DNA of 64,000 nt from Microbispora rosea subsp. aerata (GTDB taxonomy: Bacteria > Actinomycetota > Actinomycetes > Streptosporangiales > Streptosporangiaceae): NCBI RefSeq assembly GCF_014647835.1, contig NZ_BMPY01000006.1, positions 1 to 64,000 of the forward strand, given 5' to 3'. The number at the start of each line of letters is the position of its first letter. The first letter of the stretch is position 1. Of this stretch, positions 23,749 through 32,910 are shown piece by piece. A program made the translations under genes and the position numbers. The notes beneath the pieces were generated by a model. That model was not told the origin of the DNA. It was given only the letters and a program-made list of their open reading frames with translations, and did not search any database.

Positions 23749-24912
23749 ATGGCGGTCGTCGAACGCGTCATCGTCACGGTCTTCACCACGGTCACGAAAT
23801 CCGTGGTCGACGGGCACGGCCACCGGCATCCCGGCCCGCCCAGGGAGGTGCGCGAGGCGCTGCTGGCCGTCACCGACAGCGACGGCGCGACCGGATATTG
23901 CCTGGCGGCGCCGGACACCGTCAGGGAGGCGGTGATCACCGGGCACATCGGGCCGGCGCTGATCGGTCAGGACAGCCTCGACCGGGAGCGGCTGTGGCAC
24001 CGCGTCGCCCGCCGGCAGCGGGGCGCGCAGGGCAACCTGTCCGACCGCGCGCTGAGCGCCGTCGACCAGGCCCTGTGGGACCTCGCCGGGCGCAAGCTCG
24101 GCCTGCCGGTCTGGAAGCTCCTCGGCGGCGCCCGCTCCGAGGTGCCCGCCTACGCGAGCACCATGTGCGGCGACGACATCCCCGGCGGCCTGGCCACCCC
24201 GGAGGACTACGCCGCCTTCGCCAAGGAGCTGGTGTCCCGCGGCTACCGGGGGATCAAGCTGCACACCTGGATGCCGCCCATGCCGTACGGCGTGGACCGC
24301 GACATCGCGGCGTGCGCCGCGGTCCGCGAGGCGGTCGGCCCGGACATCGCGCTCATGCTCGACAGCAACCACTGGTACTCCCGCTCCGAGGCCCTGGCCC
24401 TCGGCCGCGCCCTGGACGAGCTGAACTTCACGTGGTACGAGGAGCCCATGGAGGAGGCGTCGGTGCAGTCGTACCGATGGCTCGCCGACCAGCTCAAGAC
24501 GCCGATCCTCGGGCCGGAGACCTCCTGGGGCAAGCACATGGCCCGGGCGGAGTGGGTGGCCGCGGGCGCCTGCGACATCCTCAGGGTGGGGGTGGTCGGC
24601 TCCGGCGGTGTCATCCCGGCGATCAAGGCCGTCCACCTGGCGGAGTCGTTCGGCATGGACTGCGAGATCCACGGCAACGGCTCCGGCGCCCTGGCCGTGA
24701 TCGGCGCCACCTTGTGCGGGCAGTGGTATGAACGAGGGCTGCTGCACCCGCACTCGGACTACGACACACCCCCGCCGCACCTGCGGTCGATCGTCGACCC
24801 GCTCGTCGACGGAAAGGTGCGGATGCCGCAAGCCCCCGGACTGGGGGATGATCTGGATATGGACTACATCGCCTCCCATACGGTCGCCTCCTGGGGAACC
24901 GGCTCACAATAG
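23749..24912 (+). CDS. mandelate racemase/muconate lactonizing (enolase superfamily) enzyme, sugar-acid type
   Basis: 387 residues from ATG 23749. The capping domain is followed by a beta/alpha barrel with a KxH motif (GIKLHTWMPP, near 171-180) in place of the usual KxK, metal ligands in LMLDSNHWY, WYEEPMEE and LGPETSWGKH, and EIHGNGSGALA near the barrel end. The reaction starts by removing a proton alpha to a carboxylate. In this setting galactarolactone cycloisomerase, an aldonate/aldarate dehydratase or a cycloisomerase for anhydro-sugar acids are all possible. I favour handling of the lactone made by Udh, but specificity cannot be read from the sequence. Confidence 0.75.
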   Translation: MAVVERVIVTVFTTVTKSVVDGHGHRHPGPPREVREALLAVTDSDGATGYCLAAPDTVREAVITGHIGPALIGQDSLDRERLWHRVARRQRGAQGNLSDRALSAVDQALWDLAGRKLGLPVWKLLGGARSEVPAYASTMCGDDIPGGLATPEDYAAFAKELVSRGYRGIKLHTWMPPMPYGVDRDIAACAAVREAVGPDIALMLDSNHWYSRSEALALGRALDELNFTWYEEPMEEASVQSYRWLADQLKTPILGPETSWGKHMARAEWVAAGACDILRVGVVGSGGVIPAIKAVHLAESFGMDCEIHGNGSGALAVIGATLCGQWYERGLLHPHSDYDTPPPHLRSIVDPLVDGKVRMPQAPGLGDDLDMDYIASHTVASWGTGSQ

Positions 24913-24942
24913 GAGGCGGACAGGCGGGTCAGGGAGGTACAC

Positions 24943-25713
24943 ATGGCGGACGTGCCGCACGTGAAGTCGGCACTCAGGACGGTCGAGCTGCTCGACTTCT
25001 TCGCGCAGTATCCCGGACTGCACAGCCTCACCGACCTGCAGGGCAAGCTCGGCTATCCCAAGAGCAGCCTGCACGCCCTGCTGCGGACGCTGGTCGACCT
25101 GGGCTGGATCGAGACCGACGTCACCGGGACGCTCTACCGGATCGGCATGCGGGCCCTGCTGGTCGGGGCGACGTACATCGACGGCGACCCGGTGGTCCAG
25201 CTCGCGCACGACGCGCTGGACTGGCTGGCCGAGGTCACGGGCGAGACGGTGCACCTCGCCCGTCTCGACCACTTCGACGTCGTCTACCTCGCCACACGCG
25301 CCTCGCGGCACTACCTGCGGCCGTTCTCGCGGGTGGGCCGCCGCCTGCCGGCGAGCACCACCTCGCTCGGCAAGGCGATCCTGGCGAGCCGCGACGACGA
25401 CGAGGTGCGCGCGATGCTGCCCGCCGAGCTGCCCTCGCTGACGCCGAACACGATCGTGGACGCCGAGGAGCTGCTGGTCGACCTGCGCCGGGTGCGCAAG
25501 CAGGGCTACGCGGTGGACCGCGAGGAGAACACCGAGGGGCTGCGGTGCTTCGGCGTCGCGCTGCACATCAGCGACCCGCCGCGCGACGCCATCAGCTGCT
25601 CGGTGCCGATCCCGCGGCTCACGCCGGAGCGGGAGAAGGAGATCGCCTCCTGCCTGCTCGAGGCGCGCGAGCGCATCGAACGCTCCGCCATGCGGCAGCG
25701 CCGCGCCTTCTGA
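24943..25713 (+). CDS. IclR-family transcriptional regulator of the uronate locus
   Basis: 256 residues; GGGAGG precedes ATG 24943. The N-terminal winged helix (about 5-65: VKSALRTVELLDFFAQYPGL, LGYPKSSLHALLRTL) is followed by the IclR effector domain (about 80-250: GETVHLARLDHFDVVYLATR, LPASTTSLGKAILAS, GYAVDREENTEGLRCFGVAL). Position as the last gene of the importer operon and similarity in layout to KdgR systems suggest it senses a keto-deoxy sugar acid. The four GTGAAC-type dyads at both control regions are its likely targets. Confidence 0.87.
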   Translation: MADVPHVKSALRTVELLDFFAQYPGLHSLTDLQGKLGYPKSSLHALLRTLVDLGWIETDVTGTLYRIGMRALLVGATYIDGDPVVQLAHDALDWLAEVTGETVHLARLDHFDVVYLATRASRHYLRPFSRVGRRLPASTTSLGKAILASRDDDEVRAMLPAELPSLTPNTIVDAEELLVDLRRVRKQGYAVDREENTEGLRCFGVALHISDPPRDAISCSVPIPRLTPEREKEIASCLLEARERIERSAMRQRRAF

Positions 25714-25717
25714 CCCG

Positions 25718-25802
25718 CCGCGGCCGTCCGCCTGAGGCGCCGTGGCCGTCCCCTGAGGCGCCCGGCGCGGCCATCCGCCTGAGGCGCCCGTGGCCGTCCG
25801 CC
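25718..25802. repeat. tandem repeat array downstream of the IclR gene
   Basis: Four imperfect copies of a unit of about 23 bases, near GCGGCCGTCCGCCTGAGGCG, begin at 25718, 25741, 25764 and 25788, four bases after the stop. Full copies contain a CGCC-TGA-GGCG mini-hairpin. It could serve as a multi-hairpin terminator. Nothing else is evident up to ftsK at 25914. Confidence 0.6.
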
Positions 25803-25913
25803 GCTGCGAACCGCCGCGGCGAGCACGCGGCGGGCGCGTCGCCGGACGGGCGCGGCCGGCCCGTTCGGCGAGCCTTCCCAACATCTCGCCGCCTTCCGAG
25901 TAACTTCGGCATC

Positions 25914-28451
25914 ATGGCCACCCGTACGCCCGGACAGGGGTCCGGCAAGCGACCCTCGTCGCGCTCCGGATCCCGTACGGCTTCCCCGAAGCGATCCCCG
26001 GCGGGTTCCCGAGGCAAGACGACGCCCAAGTCCGCGCCCAAGCGCCCGGTCGCCACCGGTCACGACCCGATCAGCTGGACCTTCCTGATCATCGGCAAGA
26101 TCTTCATCGGCATGTGGATGCTGGTGGCGAACAGCGTGGGCATGGCGGCGCGGGCGCTGGGGAAGGGAGCCCGCGACCTCGACCCCGCGCACCGCCGCGA
26201 CGGGCAGGGGCTGGCGGTGCTCGCGAGCGCCATCGTGCTGGCCGCCCTGACCTGGCGCGACACCAAGACGGGCTTCGCCGCGTTCGTCGACGCCGTGGTG
26301 CGCGGGACCGTGGGGGCGCTCACCTGGGCGGTGCCCGTGCTGCTCGCGCTGCTCGCCTGGCGGCTGCTGCGCCACCCCGACCAGAACGCCGAGACCGGCA
26401 GGATGGGCATCGGCTGGACCGCGCTGCTGGCCGGGATCCTCGGGATCGTGCACGTCGCCCACGGCACGCCGTACCCCTCGGGCGGGCCGAACGACGGCAT
26501 GGACAACGTGTCGGCGGCGGGTGGCCTGGTCGGTTTCATCGTCTCCGCTCCGCCGTCGAGCATCCTGCCGCCGTTCATCACGATCCCGCTGCTGCTGATG
26601 CTGTCGGTCTTCGGCCTGCTGGTGATCACCGCGACCCCGGTCCACCGCATCCCCGAGCGCCTCGCCGAGATCCAGCACATGCTGTTCCAGCAGGAGCAGG
26701 GCGGGCCGCGCAAGACCCCCGCGCCGGCCAAGAAGCGCACGCGCAAGCAGCAGGGCGGCGGGCACGACGGGATCGAGGGCGGCGACAACGTCAAGCCGTA
26801 CGACACGCCCGTGCTGGCGGAGAAGGAGCACTCGCCGGAGATCGTTCCCGGCCTGGCGGACGACGCCGCGGAGCCGGTCGACCCCGCCGAGCCGGAGCCG
26901 CGGGCCGCCAGGCCCGCGCCGCAGCCCCCGATGCCGACTCCCGCGCCGCGCAAGGTGGAGCAGCTCGTCCTGTCCAGCCAGGAGGGGCCGTACACGCTGC
27001 CGGACCTCGCGCTGCTGCGGCCGGGCAGCGCGCCCAAGCAGGAGACCAAGGCCAACCGGATGGTCGTGAACGCGCTGACCAGCGTCTTGGAGCAGTTCTC
27101 CATCGACGCGCAGGTGGTCGGCTTCACCCGGGGCCCGACGGTGACCAGGTACGAAATCGAGCTGGGCCCGGCCGTCAAGGTCGAGAAGGTCACCGCGCTC
27201 ACCAAGAACATCGCCTACGCCGTGAAGTCGGCCGACGTGCGGATCCTGTCCCCGATCCCCGGCAAGTCGGCGATCGGCGTGGAGATCCCCAACGTCGACA
27301 AGGACCTCGTCTCGCTCGGCGACGTGCTGCGCTCCCAGGTGGCCCAGAGCGACCCCCACCCGATGATCGTCGGGCTCGGCAAGGACGTCGAGGGCCGTAC
27401 GATCGTGGCCAACCTGGCCAAGATGCCGCACATCCTCATCGCGGGCGCCACCGGCGCGGGCAAGTCGACCTGCATCAACGGGCTGATCTCCTCGATCCTG
27501 ATGCGGGCCACGCCGGACGAGGTCCGCATGGTGCTGGTCGACCCCAAGCGGGTGGAGCTCAGCTCGTACGAGGGCATCCCGCACCTCATCACGCCGATCA
27601 TCACCAACCCGAAGAAGGCCGCCGAAGCCCTCGAATGGGTGGTCGGCGAGATGGACCGGCGCTACGACGACCTCGCGGCGAGCGGCTTCCGGCACGTGGA
27701 CGACTTCAACAAGGCCGTGCGCGCGGGCAAGCTGGTGCCGCCGCCGGGCAGCGAGCGCGTCTACCAGCCGTACCCGTATCTGCTGGTGATCGTGGACGAG
27801 CTCGCCGACCTGATGATGGTCGCGCCGCGCGACGTCGAGGACTCGATCGTGCGCATCACGCAGCTCGCCCGCGCCGCCGGCATCCACCTGGTCATCGCCA
27901 CCCAGCGGCCGTCGGTCGACGTCGTCACCGGCCTGATCAAGGCGAACGTGCCCTCGCGGCTGGCGTTCGCGACCTCCTCGCTCGCCGACTCGCGGGTCAT
28001 CCTCGACCAGCCGGGCGCCGAGAAGCTCGTCGGGCAGGGCGACGCGCTGTTCCTGCCGATGGGCGCGAGCAAGCCGATGCGGCTGCAGAACGCCTTCATC
28101 TCGGAGAAGGAGATCGCGGAGGTCGTCGCCCACTGCAAGGCCCAGATGCAGGTCGAATATCGGGAGGACGTCGCCGCGCCCGCCGCCGCCAAGCGGGAGA
28201 TCGACGAGGACATCGGCGACGACCTCGACCTGCTGATCCAGGCGGCCGAGCTGGTCGTGTCGACCCAGTTCGGCTCCACGTCCATGCTCCAGCGCAAGCT
28301 GCGGGTCGGCTTCGCCAAGGCCGGTCGGCTGATGGACCTGCTGGAGAGCCGCAACGTGGTCGGCCCGAGCGAGGGGTCCAAGGCCCGGGAGGTGCTGGTC
28401 AAGCCCGACGACCTGCCCGGCCTGCTCGCCGAGCTGCGCGGGGAGTCATAG
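25914..28451 (+). CDS. ftsK: DNA translocase FtsK/SpoIIIE
   Basis: 845 residues. A basic N-terminus (about 1-60) precedes four membrane segments (about 60-250), then a proline- and acid-rich linker (about 255-350), the beta domain, and the RecA-like motor with Walker A GATGAGKST (near 511) and Walker B LLVIVDELADLMM (near 623). The C-terminal gamma winged helix (FGSTSMLQRKLRVGFAKAGR, near 785) would read KOPS-like sites. It pumps chromosomal DNA at the division or sporulation septum. ATG 25914 starts MATRTPGQGSG. It resumes the core gene order after the uronate insertion. Confidence 0.94.
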   Translation: MATRTPGQGSGKRPSSRSGSRTASPKRSPAGSRGKTTPKSAPKRPVATGHDPISWTFLIIGKIFIGMWMLVANSVGMAARALGKGARDLDPAHRRDGQGLAVLASAIVLAALTWRDTKTGFAAFVDAVVRGTVGALTWAVPVLLALLAWRLLRHPDQNAETGRMGIGWTALLAGILGIVHVAHGTPYPSGGPNDGMDNVSAAGGLVGFIVSAPPSSILPPFITIPLLLMLSVFGLLVITATPVHRIPERLAEIQHMLFQQEQGGPRKTPAPAKKRTRKQQGGGHDGIEGGDNVKPYDTPVLAEKEHSPEIVPGLADDAAEPVDPAEPEPRAARPAPQPPMPTPAPRKVEQLVLSSQEGPYTLPDLALLRPGSAPKQETKANRMVVNALTSVLEQFSIDAQVVGFTRGPTVTRYEIELGPAVKVEKVTALTKNIAYAVKSADVRILSPIPGKSAIGVEIPNVDKDLVSLGDVLRSQVAQSDPHPMIVGLGKDVEGRTIVANLAKMPHILIAGATGAGKSTCINGLISSILMRATPDEVRMVLVDPKRVELSSYEGIPHLITPIITNPKKAAEALEWVVGEMDRRYDDLAASGFRHVDDFNKAVRAGKLVPPPGSERVYQPYPYLLVIVDELADLMMVAPRDVEDSIVRITQLARAAGIHLVIATQRPSVDVVTGLIKANVPSRLAFATSSLADSRVILDQPGAEKLVGQGDALFLPMGASKPMRLQNAFISEKEIAEVVAHCKAQMQVEYREDVAAPAAAKREIDEDIGDDLDLLIQAAELVVSTQFGSTSMLQRKLRVGFAKAGRLMDLLESRNVVGPSEGSKAREVLVKPDDLPGLLAELRGES

Positions 28452-28624
28452 GGCCGGCCCCGGCACGCCGCGGGACACCGGCGGCCCGGCCCCGCGTGGC
28501 CGGCCGCTGCCGCAGCGCCGGCTCACCATGCCGGCTGGCGTCGAGAAGGAGATCGGCGACCCCGGCCCGCTGGATCGGGCCGCCGCCCGCGATCAGCCCG
28601 GCCGGGCGGTCTGTGGCACCCGTC

Positions 28625-29059
28625 ATGTCCCACTCGCCGCTCGCCGGATGCCCCGACGCCGTGCGCGCCTATTTGACGCTCGCCTCCGGCGCCGACCGCG
28701 CCGCCGCCGTCGTGTGCTTCGCCGACGGCGCGCACGTCACCGACGACGGACACGACTACCGGGGAACCGGGGAGATCGGGAGGTGGCTCGACCGCGTCGC
28801 CGGCGAGTACACCTACACCACCACACCGCTGTCCGCGCACACCGGCGCCGGGCGGACGGTCGTGACCTGCCGGGTGGAGGGCACGTTCCCCGGCAGTCCC
28901 GTCGACCTCGACTTCCGCTTCGGCCTCGACGACGCGGGCCGGATCTCCCGCCTGAAGATCGGCGTTCACGACGTACGCGCGGGGCTCCGTGTCGCCGTGA
29001 AACCACCAGGGAGGCGAGAGGGTAGTTGCTCAGCGTCCACCCCTGGGTACTCTCCGTAG
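28625..29059 (+). CDS. SnoaL-like (NTF2 fold) protein
   Basis: 144 residues. The pattern CPDAVRAYLTLASGADRAAAV, CFADGAHVTDDGHDYRGTGE, IGRWLDRV...TCRVEGTFPGSPVDLDFRFGLDDAGRISRLKI fits a SnoaL-like or nuclear-transport-factor-2 domain. Such domains serve as small isomerases, cyclases or ligand pockets. No partner enzyme is adjacent; it lies between ftsK and the RodZ-like gene. The last 20 residues may be non-homologous tail. Confidence 0.6.
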   Translation: MSHSPLAGCPDAVRAYLTLASGADRAAAVVCFADGAHVTDDGHDYRGTGEIGRWLDRVAGEYTYTTTPLSAHTGAGRTVVTCRVEGTFPGSPVDLDFRFGLDDAGRISRLKIGVHDVRAGLRVAVKPPGRREGSCSASTPGYSP

Positions 29060-29140
29060 GCAGTTACTGATTGAATGTGACAAACTACGCATTGTGGGGC
29101 GAGCTGGAAGACGGCGCGCTTGAAGACAGGGGGCGGAACG

Positions 29141-29878
29141 ATGAGCGTTGGTGCTGCTTTGGCCGAAGCCCGTGAGCGCGCTGGGCTGACCGTGCGTCAG
29201 CTCAGCGAACGCACGCGGATCCGCGAGACCGTCATCGAACGCTTCGAGCACGACGACTTCTCGGTGGGCGACTTCTACGCGCGCGGGCACCTGCGGACCA
29301 TCGCCGCCGATCTCGGCCTGGACCCGGACGAGATCCTGCGGCAGTACGAGCAGGAGAACGCCGACAACAGGTCGCCCATCAGGGCGTCGGCGGTGTTCCG
29401 CGGGGGCGTGGGCGAGCGGGCCCGCAAGGCTCCCAGCTGGACCATGGCCGTCGCGGTCGCCTTGGCCATCGTCGCGATCGTCGTCATCGCGCGGCTGCTC
29501 GGCGGCTCGGGCGACAAGCCGGGCCCGACGGCCGCCCAGCTCTCGGTGACCGCACCGCACGCGCAGGAGCGGCACGAGAAGGGACACGACAAGAAGACCG
29601 AGAAGAACGCGTCCGCGTCCGGCCGCGTGGTCATGAAGGTCACCACGCATAAGCCGGCCTACATCAGCGTGAAGGACGCCAAGGGCAACGAGATCTTCGA
29701 GGGGACGCTGCCCGAGGGCAAGACGACGACCTATTCGGCCAAGGACCGGATGCGGGTGACCATCGGCGACGCGGGGGCGGTCCGGCTGGAGGTCAACGGG
29801 AAGGACCTCGGCACCGTGGGCAGGGACGGCCAGTTGGTCCGGCGCACCTTCGAGGCGAGCGGCCCGAGTCCCCGTTAA
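29141..29878 (+). CDS. RodZ-like membrane-anchored HTH protein (DUF4115)
   Basis: 245 residues from ATG 29141 (GGGGGCGG ahead). A Cro-type helix-turn-helix (about 2-70: GAALAEARERAGLTVRQLSE, FARGHLR-like FYARGHLRTIAADLG) is followed by a linker, one membrane helix (AVAVALAIVAIVVIARLL, near 108-125) and a C-terminal extracytoplasmic DUF4115 domain (about 165-245). RodZ links cell-shape machinery to the membrane in rods; in actinomycetes related proteins are usually found at this place upstream of rimO. A role in cell-wall growth is inferred. Confidence 0.8.
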   Translation: MSVGAALAEARERAGLTVRQLSERTRIRETVIERFEHDDFSVGDFYARGHLRTIAADLGLDPDEILRQYEQENADNRSPIRASAVFRGGVGERARKAPSWTMAVAVALAIVAIVVIARLLGGSGDKPGPTAAQLSVTAPHAQERHEKGHDKKTEKNASASGRVVMKVTTHKPAYISVKDAKGNEIFEGTLPEGKTTTYSAKDRMRVTIGDAGAVRLEVNGKDLGTVGRDGQLVRRTFEASGPSPR

Positions 29879-29908
29879 GGGCCGACTGCCGATACCGTAG
29901 TTCGCATC

Positions 29909-31315
29909 ATGTCTTCTCGCCGAACCGTATCGCTGATCACGCTGGGCTGCGCCCGCAACGAGGTCGACTCCGAAGAGCTGGCCGCGCGGCTGGAGGCCGC
30001 CGGCTGGCAGACCGATGACGACAATCCCGACGTCGTCGTCGTCAACACGTGCGGCTTCATCGATTCGGCGAAGAAGGACTCCATCGACACCCTGCTCGCC
30101 GCGGCCGACTCGGGGGCGAAGGTGGTGGCGGCGGGCTGCATGGCCGAACGGTACGGCGCGCAGCTCGCCGACGCCCTGCCCGAGGCGACGGTGATCTCCT
30201 TCGACGACTACGCGGAGATCGGCCAGCGGCTCGACGACGTGCTCGCGGGCAGGCCGCTGGTCCCGCACTCACCGCGAGACCGCCGCACCCTGCTGCCGAT
30301 CACGCCGGTGGAGCGCTCGGCCGCCCGGGCGCACATCCCCGGCCACGGCGACGCGCTCCCCGAGGGCGTGGCCCCGGCCAGCGGGCCGCGCACGCTGCGC
30401 AAGCGGCTCACCGGCGGACCCGTCGCCTCGCTCAAGCTCGCGTCGGGCTGCGACCGGCGCTGCACGTTCTGCGCGATCCCGGCCTTCCGCGGCTCGTACA
30501 TCTCGCGCCGGCCGGAAGATCTGCTCGCCGAGGCCGCCTGGCTGGCCGACCAGGGCGTCAAGGAGCTCGTGCTGGTCAGCGAGAACTCCACGTCGTACGG
30601 CAAGGACCTGGGCGACCTGCGCGCGCTGGAGAAGCTGCTGCCCCGGCTGGCCGCGACCGAGGGCATCGAGCGGATCCGGGTCAGCTACCTGCAGCCCGCC
30701 GAGCTGCGGCCCGGGCTGCTCGACGTGATCGCCTCCACCGAGAAGGTCGCGCCGTACTTCGACCTGTCCTTCCAGCACGCCAGCGGGACCGTGCTGCGGC
30801 GGATGCGGCGCTTCGGCGACCCCAAGCGGTTCCTGGACCTGCTCGCGCAGATCCGCGAGCGCGCGCCCGAGGCGGGCATCAGGTCCAACTTCATCGTCGG
30901 GTTCCCGGGGGAGACCCAGGAGGAGTTCGAGGAGCTGATGGGCTTCCTGGAGGAGGCCAGGCTGGACGTCATCGGCGTCTTCGGCTACTCCGACGAGGAG
31001 GGCACCGAGGCGTACGGCTTCGAGGGCAAGCTCGACCAGGACGTGATCGACGAGCGGGTCGCCACGCTGACCGAGCTCGCCGAGGAGCTGACCGCCCAGC
31101 GGGCCGAGGAACGCATCGGCACCGAGCTGGAGGTTTTGATCGAGGAGGACCTCGGCGACGGCGGATACGAGGGCCGGGCGGCGCACCAGGGCCCCGAGGT
31201 GGACGGGGCGGTCACGGTGCAGGGGATCGGCCTGGTGCCCGGCCAGATCGTCCAAGCGGTCGCCGTCGACTCCGAGGGGGTCGACCTCATCGCCCGGATC
31301 AAGGCAGTGACATGA
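29909..31315 (+). CDS. rimO: ribosomal protein S12 methylthiotransferase
   Basis: 468 residues. Radical-SAM enzyme that methylthiolates the conserved aspartate of ribosomal protein S12. The N-terminal MTTase domain holds three cluster cysteines ([28 protein letters not shown]); the radical-SAM cluster is [17 protein letters not shown] (near 180); a TRAM domain closes the protein (about 400-468). The TGA overlaps the pgsA ATG. Family separation from MiaB rests on the CTFCAIP and [12 protein letters not shown] context. Confidence 0.93.
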   Translation: MSSRRTVSLITLGCARNEVDSEELAARLEAAGWQTDDDNPDVVVVNTCGFIDSAKKDSIDTLLAAADSGAKVVAAGCMAERYGAQLADALPEATVISFDDYAEIGQRLDDVLAGRPLVPHSPRDRRTLLPITPVERSAARAHIPGHGDALPEGVAPASGPRTLRKRLTGGPVASLKLASGCDRRCTFCAIPAFRGSYISRRPEDLLAEAAWLADQGVKELVLVSENSTSYGKDLGDLRALEKLLPRLAATEGIERIRVSYLQPAELRPGLLDVIASTEKVAPYFDLSFQHASGTVLRRMRRFGDPKRFLDLLAQIRERAPEAGIRSNFIVGFPGETQEEFEELMGFLEEARLDVIGVFGYSDEEGTEAYGFEGKLDQDVIDERVATLTELAEELTAQRAEERIGTELEVLIEEDLGDGGYEGRAAHQGPEVDGAVTVQGIGLVPGQIVQAVAVDSEGVDLIARIKAVT

Positions 31316-32166
31316 CGGAGCGCGGTGAGCCGCCGGTGGAAGTGGCGGGCCCGGGAGAGATGACACCACCGGAGCCCGTGGCGCCGCCGGTCGCCGCCGT
31401 GCCCGCCGCACCGGTGGCGACCCCGGCGCCGCAGCCCGGATCGGGCGTCCGGGAGGAGCCGGAGACGACCCCGGACGGCCAGAGGGCCGGAGGGCCCGCG
31501 GGCCCGACGCGGGAGCCGGGAGCGCCGAGCGCCCTGCGGGCCGACGCGCCCGCCGCGGTCGCGGCGGGCGAGGGCCCGGCGGGAGAAGGCCCGGTGGGGG
31601 AAGGCATGGTGCGGCGCGTCAGCACCTGGAACATCGCGAACGTCCTGACCATCGCCCGCCTGGTGATCGTCCCCGTCTTCACCGTCCTGATGTTCGCCGA
31701 CGGGCAGGCCTGGCGCCTGGCCGCACTCGGCGTCTTCCTGCTCGCGTCCCTCACCGACCAGCTCGACGGCTGGCTCGCCAGGAAGTACGCGCTGATCACC
31801 GACTTCGGGAAGATCGCCGACCCGATCGCGGACAAGGCGCTGATCGGCGCGGCGCTGGTCAGCATGTCGTACCTCGGCGAGATCCCCTGGTGGGTCACCC
31901 TGACGATCATCGCCCGCGAGGCGGGGGTGACGCTGCTGCGCTTCCTCGTGATCCGGCACGGGGTTATCCCGGCCAGTTACGGGGGCAAGGTGAAGACCGT
32001 GTTGCAGATCGCGGCCATCGCCCTCTACATCCTGCCCGGCATACCCGGCCTGGTGAGATGGATCGCGATGGGCCTGGCCCTGGTGGTCACGGTGGGCACC
32101 GGGGTCGACTACGTGGTGCGGGCGGTGCGGCTGCGGCAGGTGGCGAGGAGTGCGCAGGGCGGATGA
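31312..32166 (+). CDS. pgsA: CDP-diacylglycerol-glycerol-3-phosphate 3-phosphatidyltransferase
   Basis: 284 residues. The catalytic CDP-alcohol phosphotransferase motif DxxDGxxAR...G...D...D is complete in [17 protein letters not shown] and GKIADPIAD. It makes phosphatidylglycerophosphate at the membrane. The last 180 residues form the usual enzyme, while the first 98 or so are a low-complexity Pro/Ala/Gly/Glu extension ([20 protein letters not shown]...) absent from most PgsA proteins. A start at ATG 31606, near residue 99, would give a standard-length enzyme, but the ATGA overlap with rimO supports the long form. Confidence 0.88.
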   Translation: MTERGEPPVEVAGPGEMTPPEPVAPPVAAVPAAPVATPAPQPGSGVREEPETTPDGQRAGGPAGPTREPGAPSALRADAPAAVAAGEGPAGEGPVGEGMVRRVSTWNIANVLTIARLVIVPVFTVLMFADGQAWRLAALGVFLLASLTDQLDGWLARKYALITDFGKIADPIADKALIGAALVSMSYLGEIPWWVTLTIIAREAGVTLLRFLVIRHGVIPASYGGKVKTVLQIAAIALYILPGIPGLVRWIAMGLALVVTVGTGVDYVVRAVRLRQVARSAQGG

Positions 32167-32657
32167 CGGGCGCGGCGAGCGAGGTGCTGTCCCTGCTGGT
32201 TCGCCGGGGTGCGACGGTCGCGGTGGCGGAGTCGCTCACCGGCGGGCTCATCGGGGCCACGCTGACGGGGCCGGCGGGGGCGTCCGCGGCCTTCCGGGGC
32301 GGGGTGATCGCCTACGCCACCGAGCTCAAGGCGGGCCTCCTCAATGTCCCCTCCGATCTCCTTGACAGGGAGGGGGCGGTGCACCCCGACGTGGCGGCGG
32401 CGATGGCCACCGGCGTGCGCAAGCTCACAGACTCCGACTACGGTCTGGCGGTGACCGGGGTCGCCGGGCCCGATCCGCAGGACGGCAAGGCGGTCGGCAC
32501 GGTCCACATCGCCCTGGCGGGGCCGGGCGAGCGCCTTTGGCATCGTGACCTGCGCTTGACCGGGGACAGGGACGCGATCAGGAATGGCACCTGCCGGGAG
32601 GCCTTGTTCCTTCTGGAAGGTGTGCTCAAGGCAAATTTGGGGGAACATTCCGGGTGA
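32163..32657 (+). CDS. pncC: nicotinamide-nucleotide amidohydrolase (CinA C-terminal domain)
   Basis: 164 residues, ATGA overlap with pgsA. Stand-alone CinA C-terminal/PncC domain that deamidates NMN to nicotinate mononucleotide. Marks: [57 protein letters not shown]. The N-terminal molybdopterin-like part of full CinA is absent, usual for this position. Third gene of the rimO-pgsA-pncC coupled operon. Confidence 0.9.
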   Translation: MTGAASEVLSLLVRRGATVAVAESLTGGLIGATLTGPAGASAAFRGGVIAYATELKAGLLNVPSDLLDREGAVHPDVAAAMATGVRKLTDSDYGLAVTGVAGPDPQDGKAVGTVHIALAGPGERLWHRDLRLTGDRDAIRNGTCREALFLLEGVLKANLGEHSG

Positions 32658-32664
32658 TTACCGC

Positions 32665-32682
32665 GTTACGTCACCAGCGAAC
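32665..32682. promoter_or_regulatory. possible ClgR-type operator upstream of clgR
   Basis: GTTACG-TCACCA-GCGAAC is an imperfect dyad whose right arm GCGAAC matches ClgR sites described in actinobacteria (GTTCGC...GCGAAC). It lies about 230 bases before the clgR start, in the 253-base pncC-clgR gap, fitting autoregulation. Confidence 0.3.
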
Positions 32683-32910
32683 ATGCCCGCCTCGGTCTGC
32701 CGCGGTGTCGCCCTCTACAGGTACGGTGGAGCTGTGAGTGAGGTCCGTGAGCCATCGGCGAGGAGCAAGACAGGCGCACGCCCGGCGAAGGGGCCGAGCG
32801 AACTGATGACGACGGCGAGGCGTATGTACGAAGGGCAGATGAAAAAGGGGCGACATGAGCCCACCGCGCGAGGCGTCGTGAAGGCGCCCCCCTTGGGGAG
32901 GGAGCGACAG

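Noticed and set aside
25506-28133. 875-codon minus-strand frame opposite ftsK
   Set aside because: Shadow frame; ftsK on the plus strand has complete Walker motifs and membrane segments.
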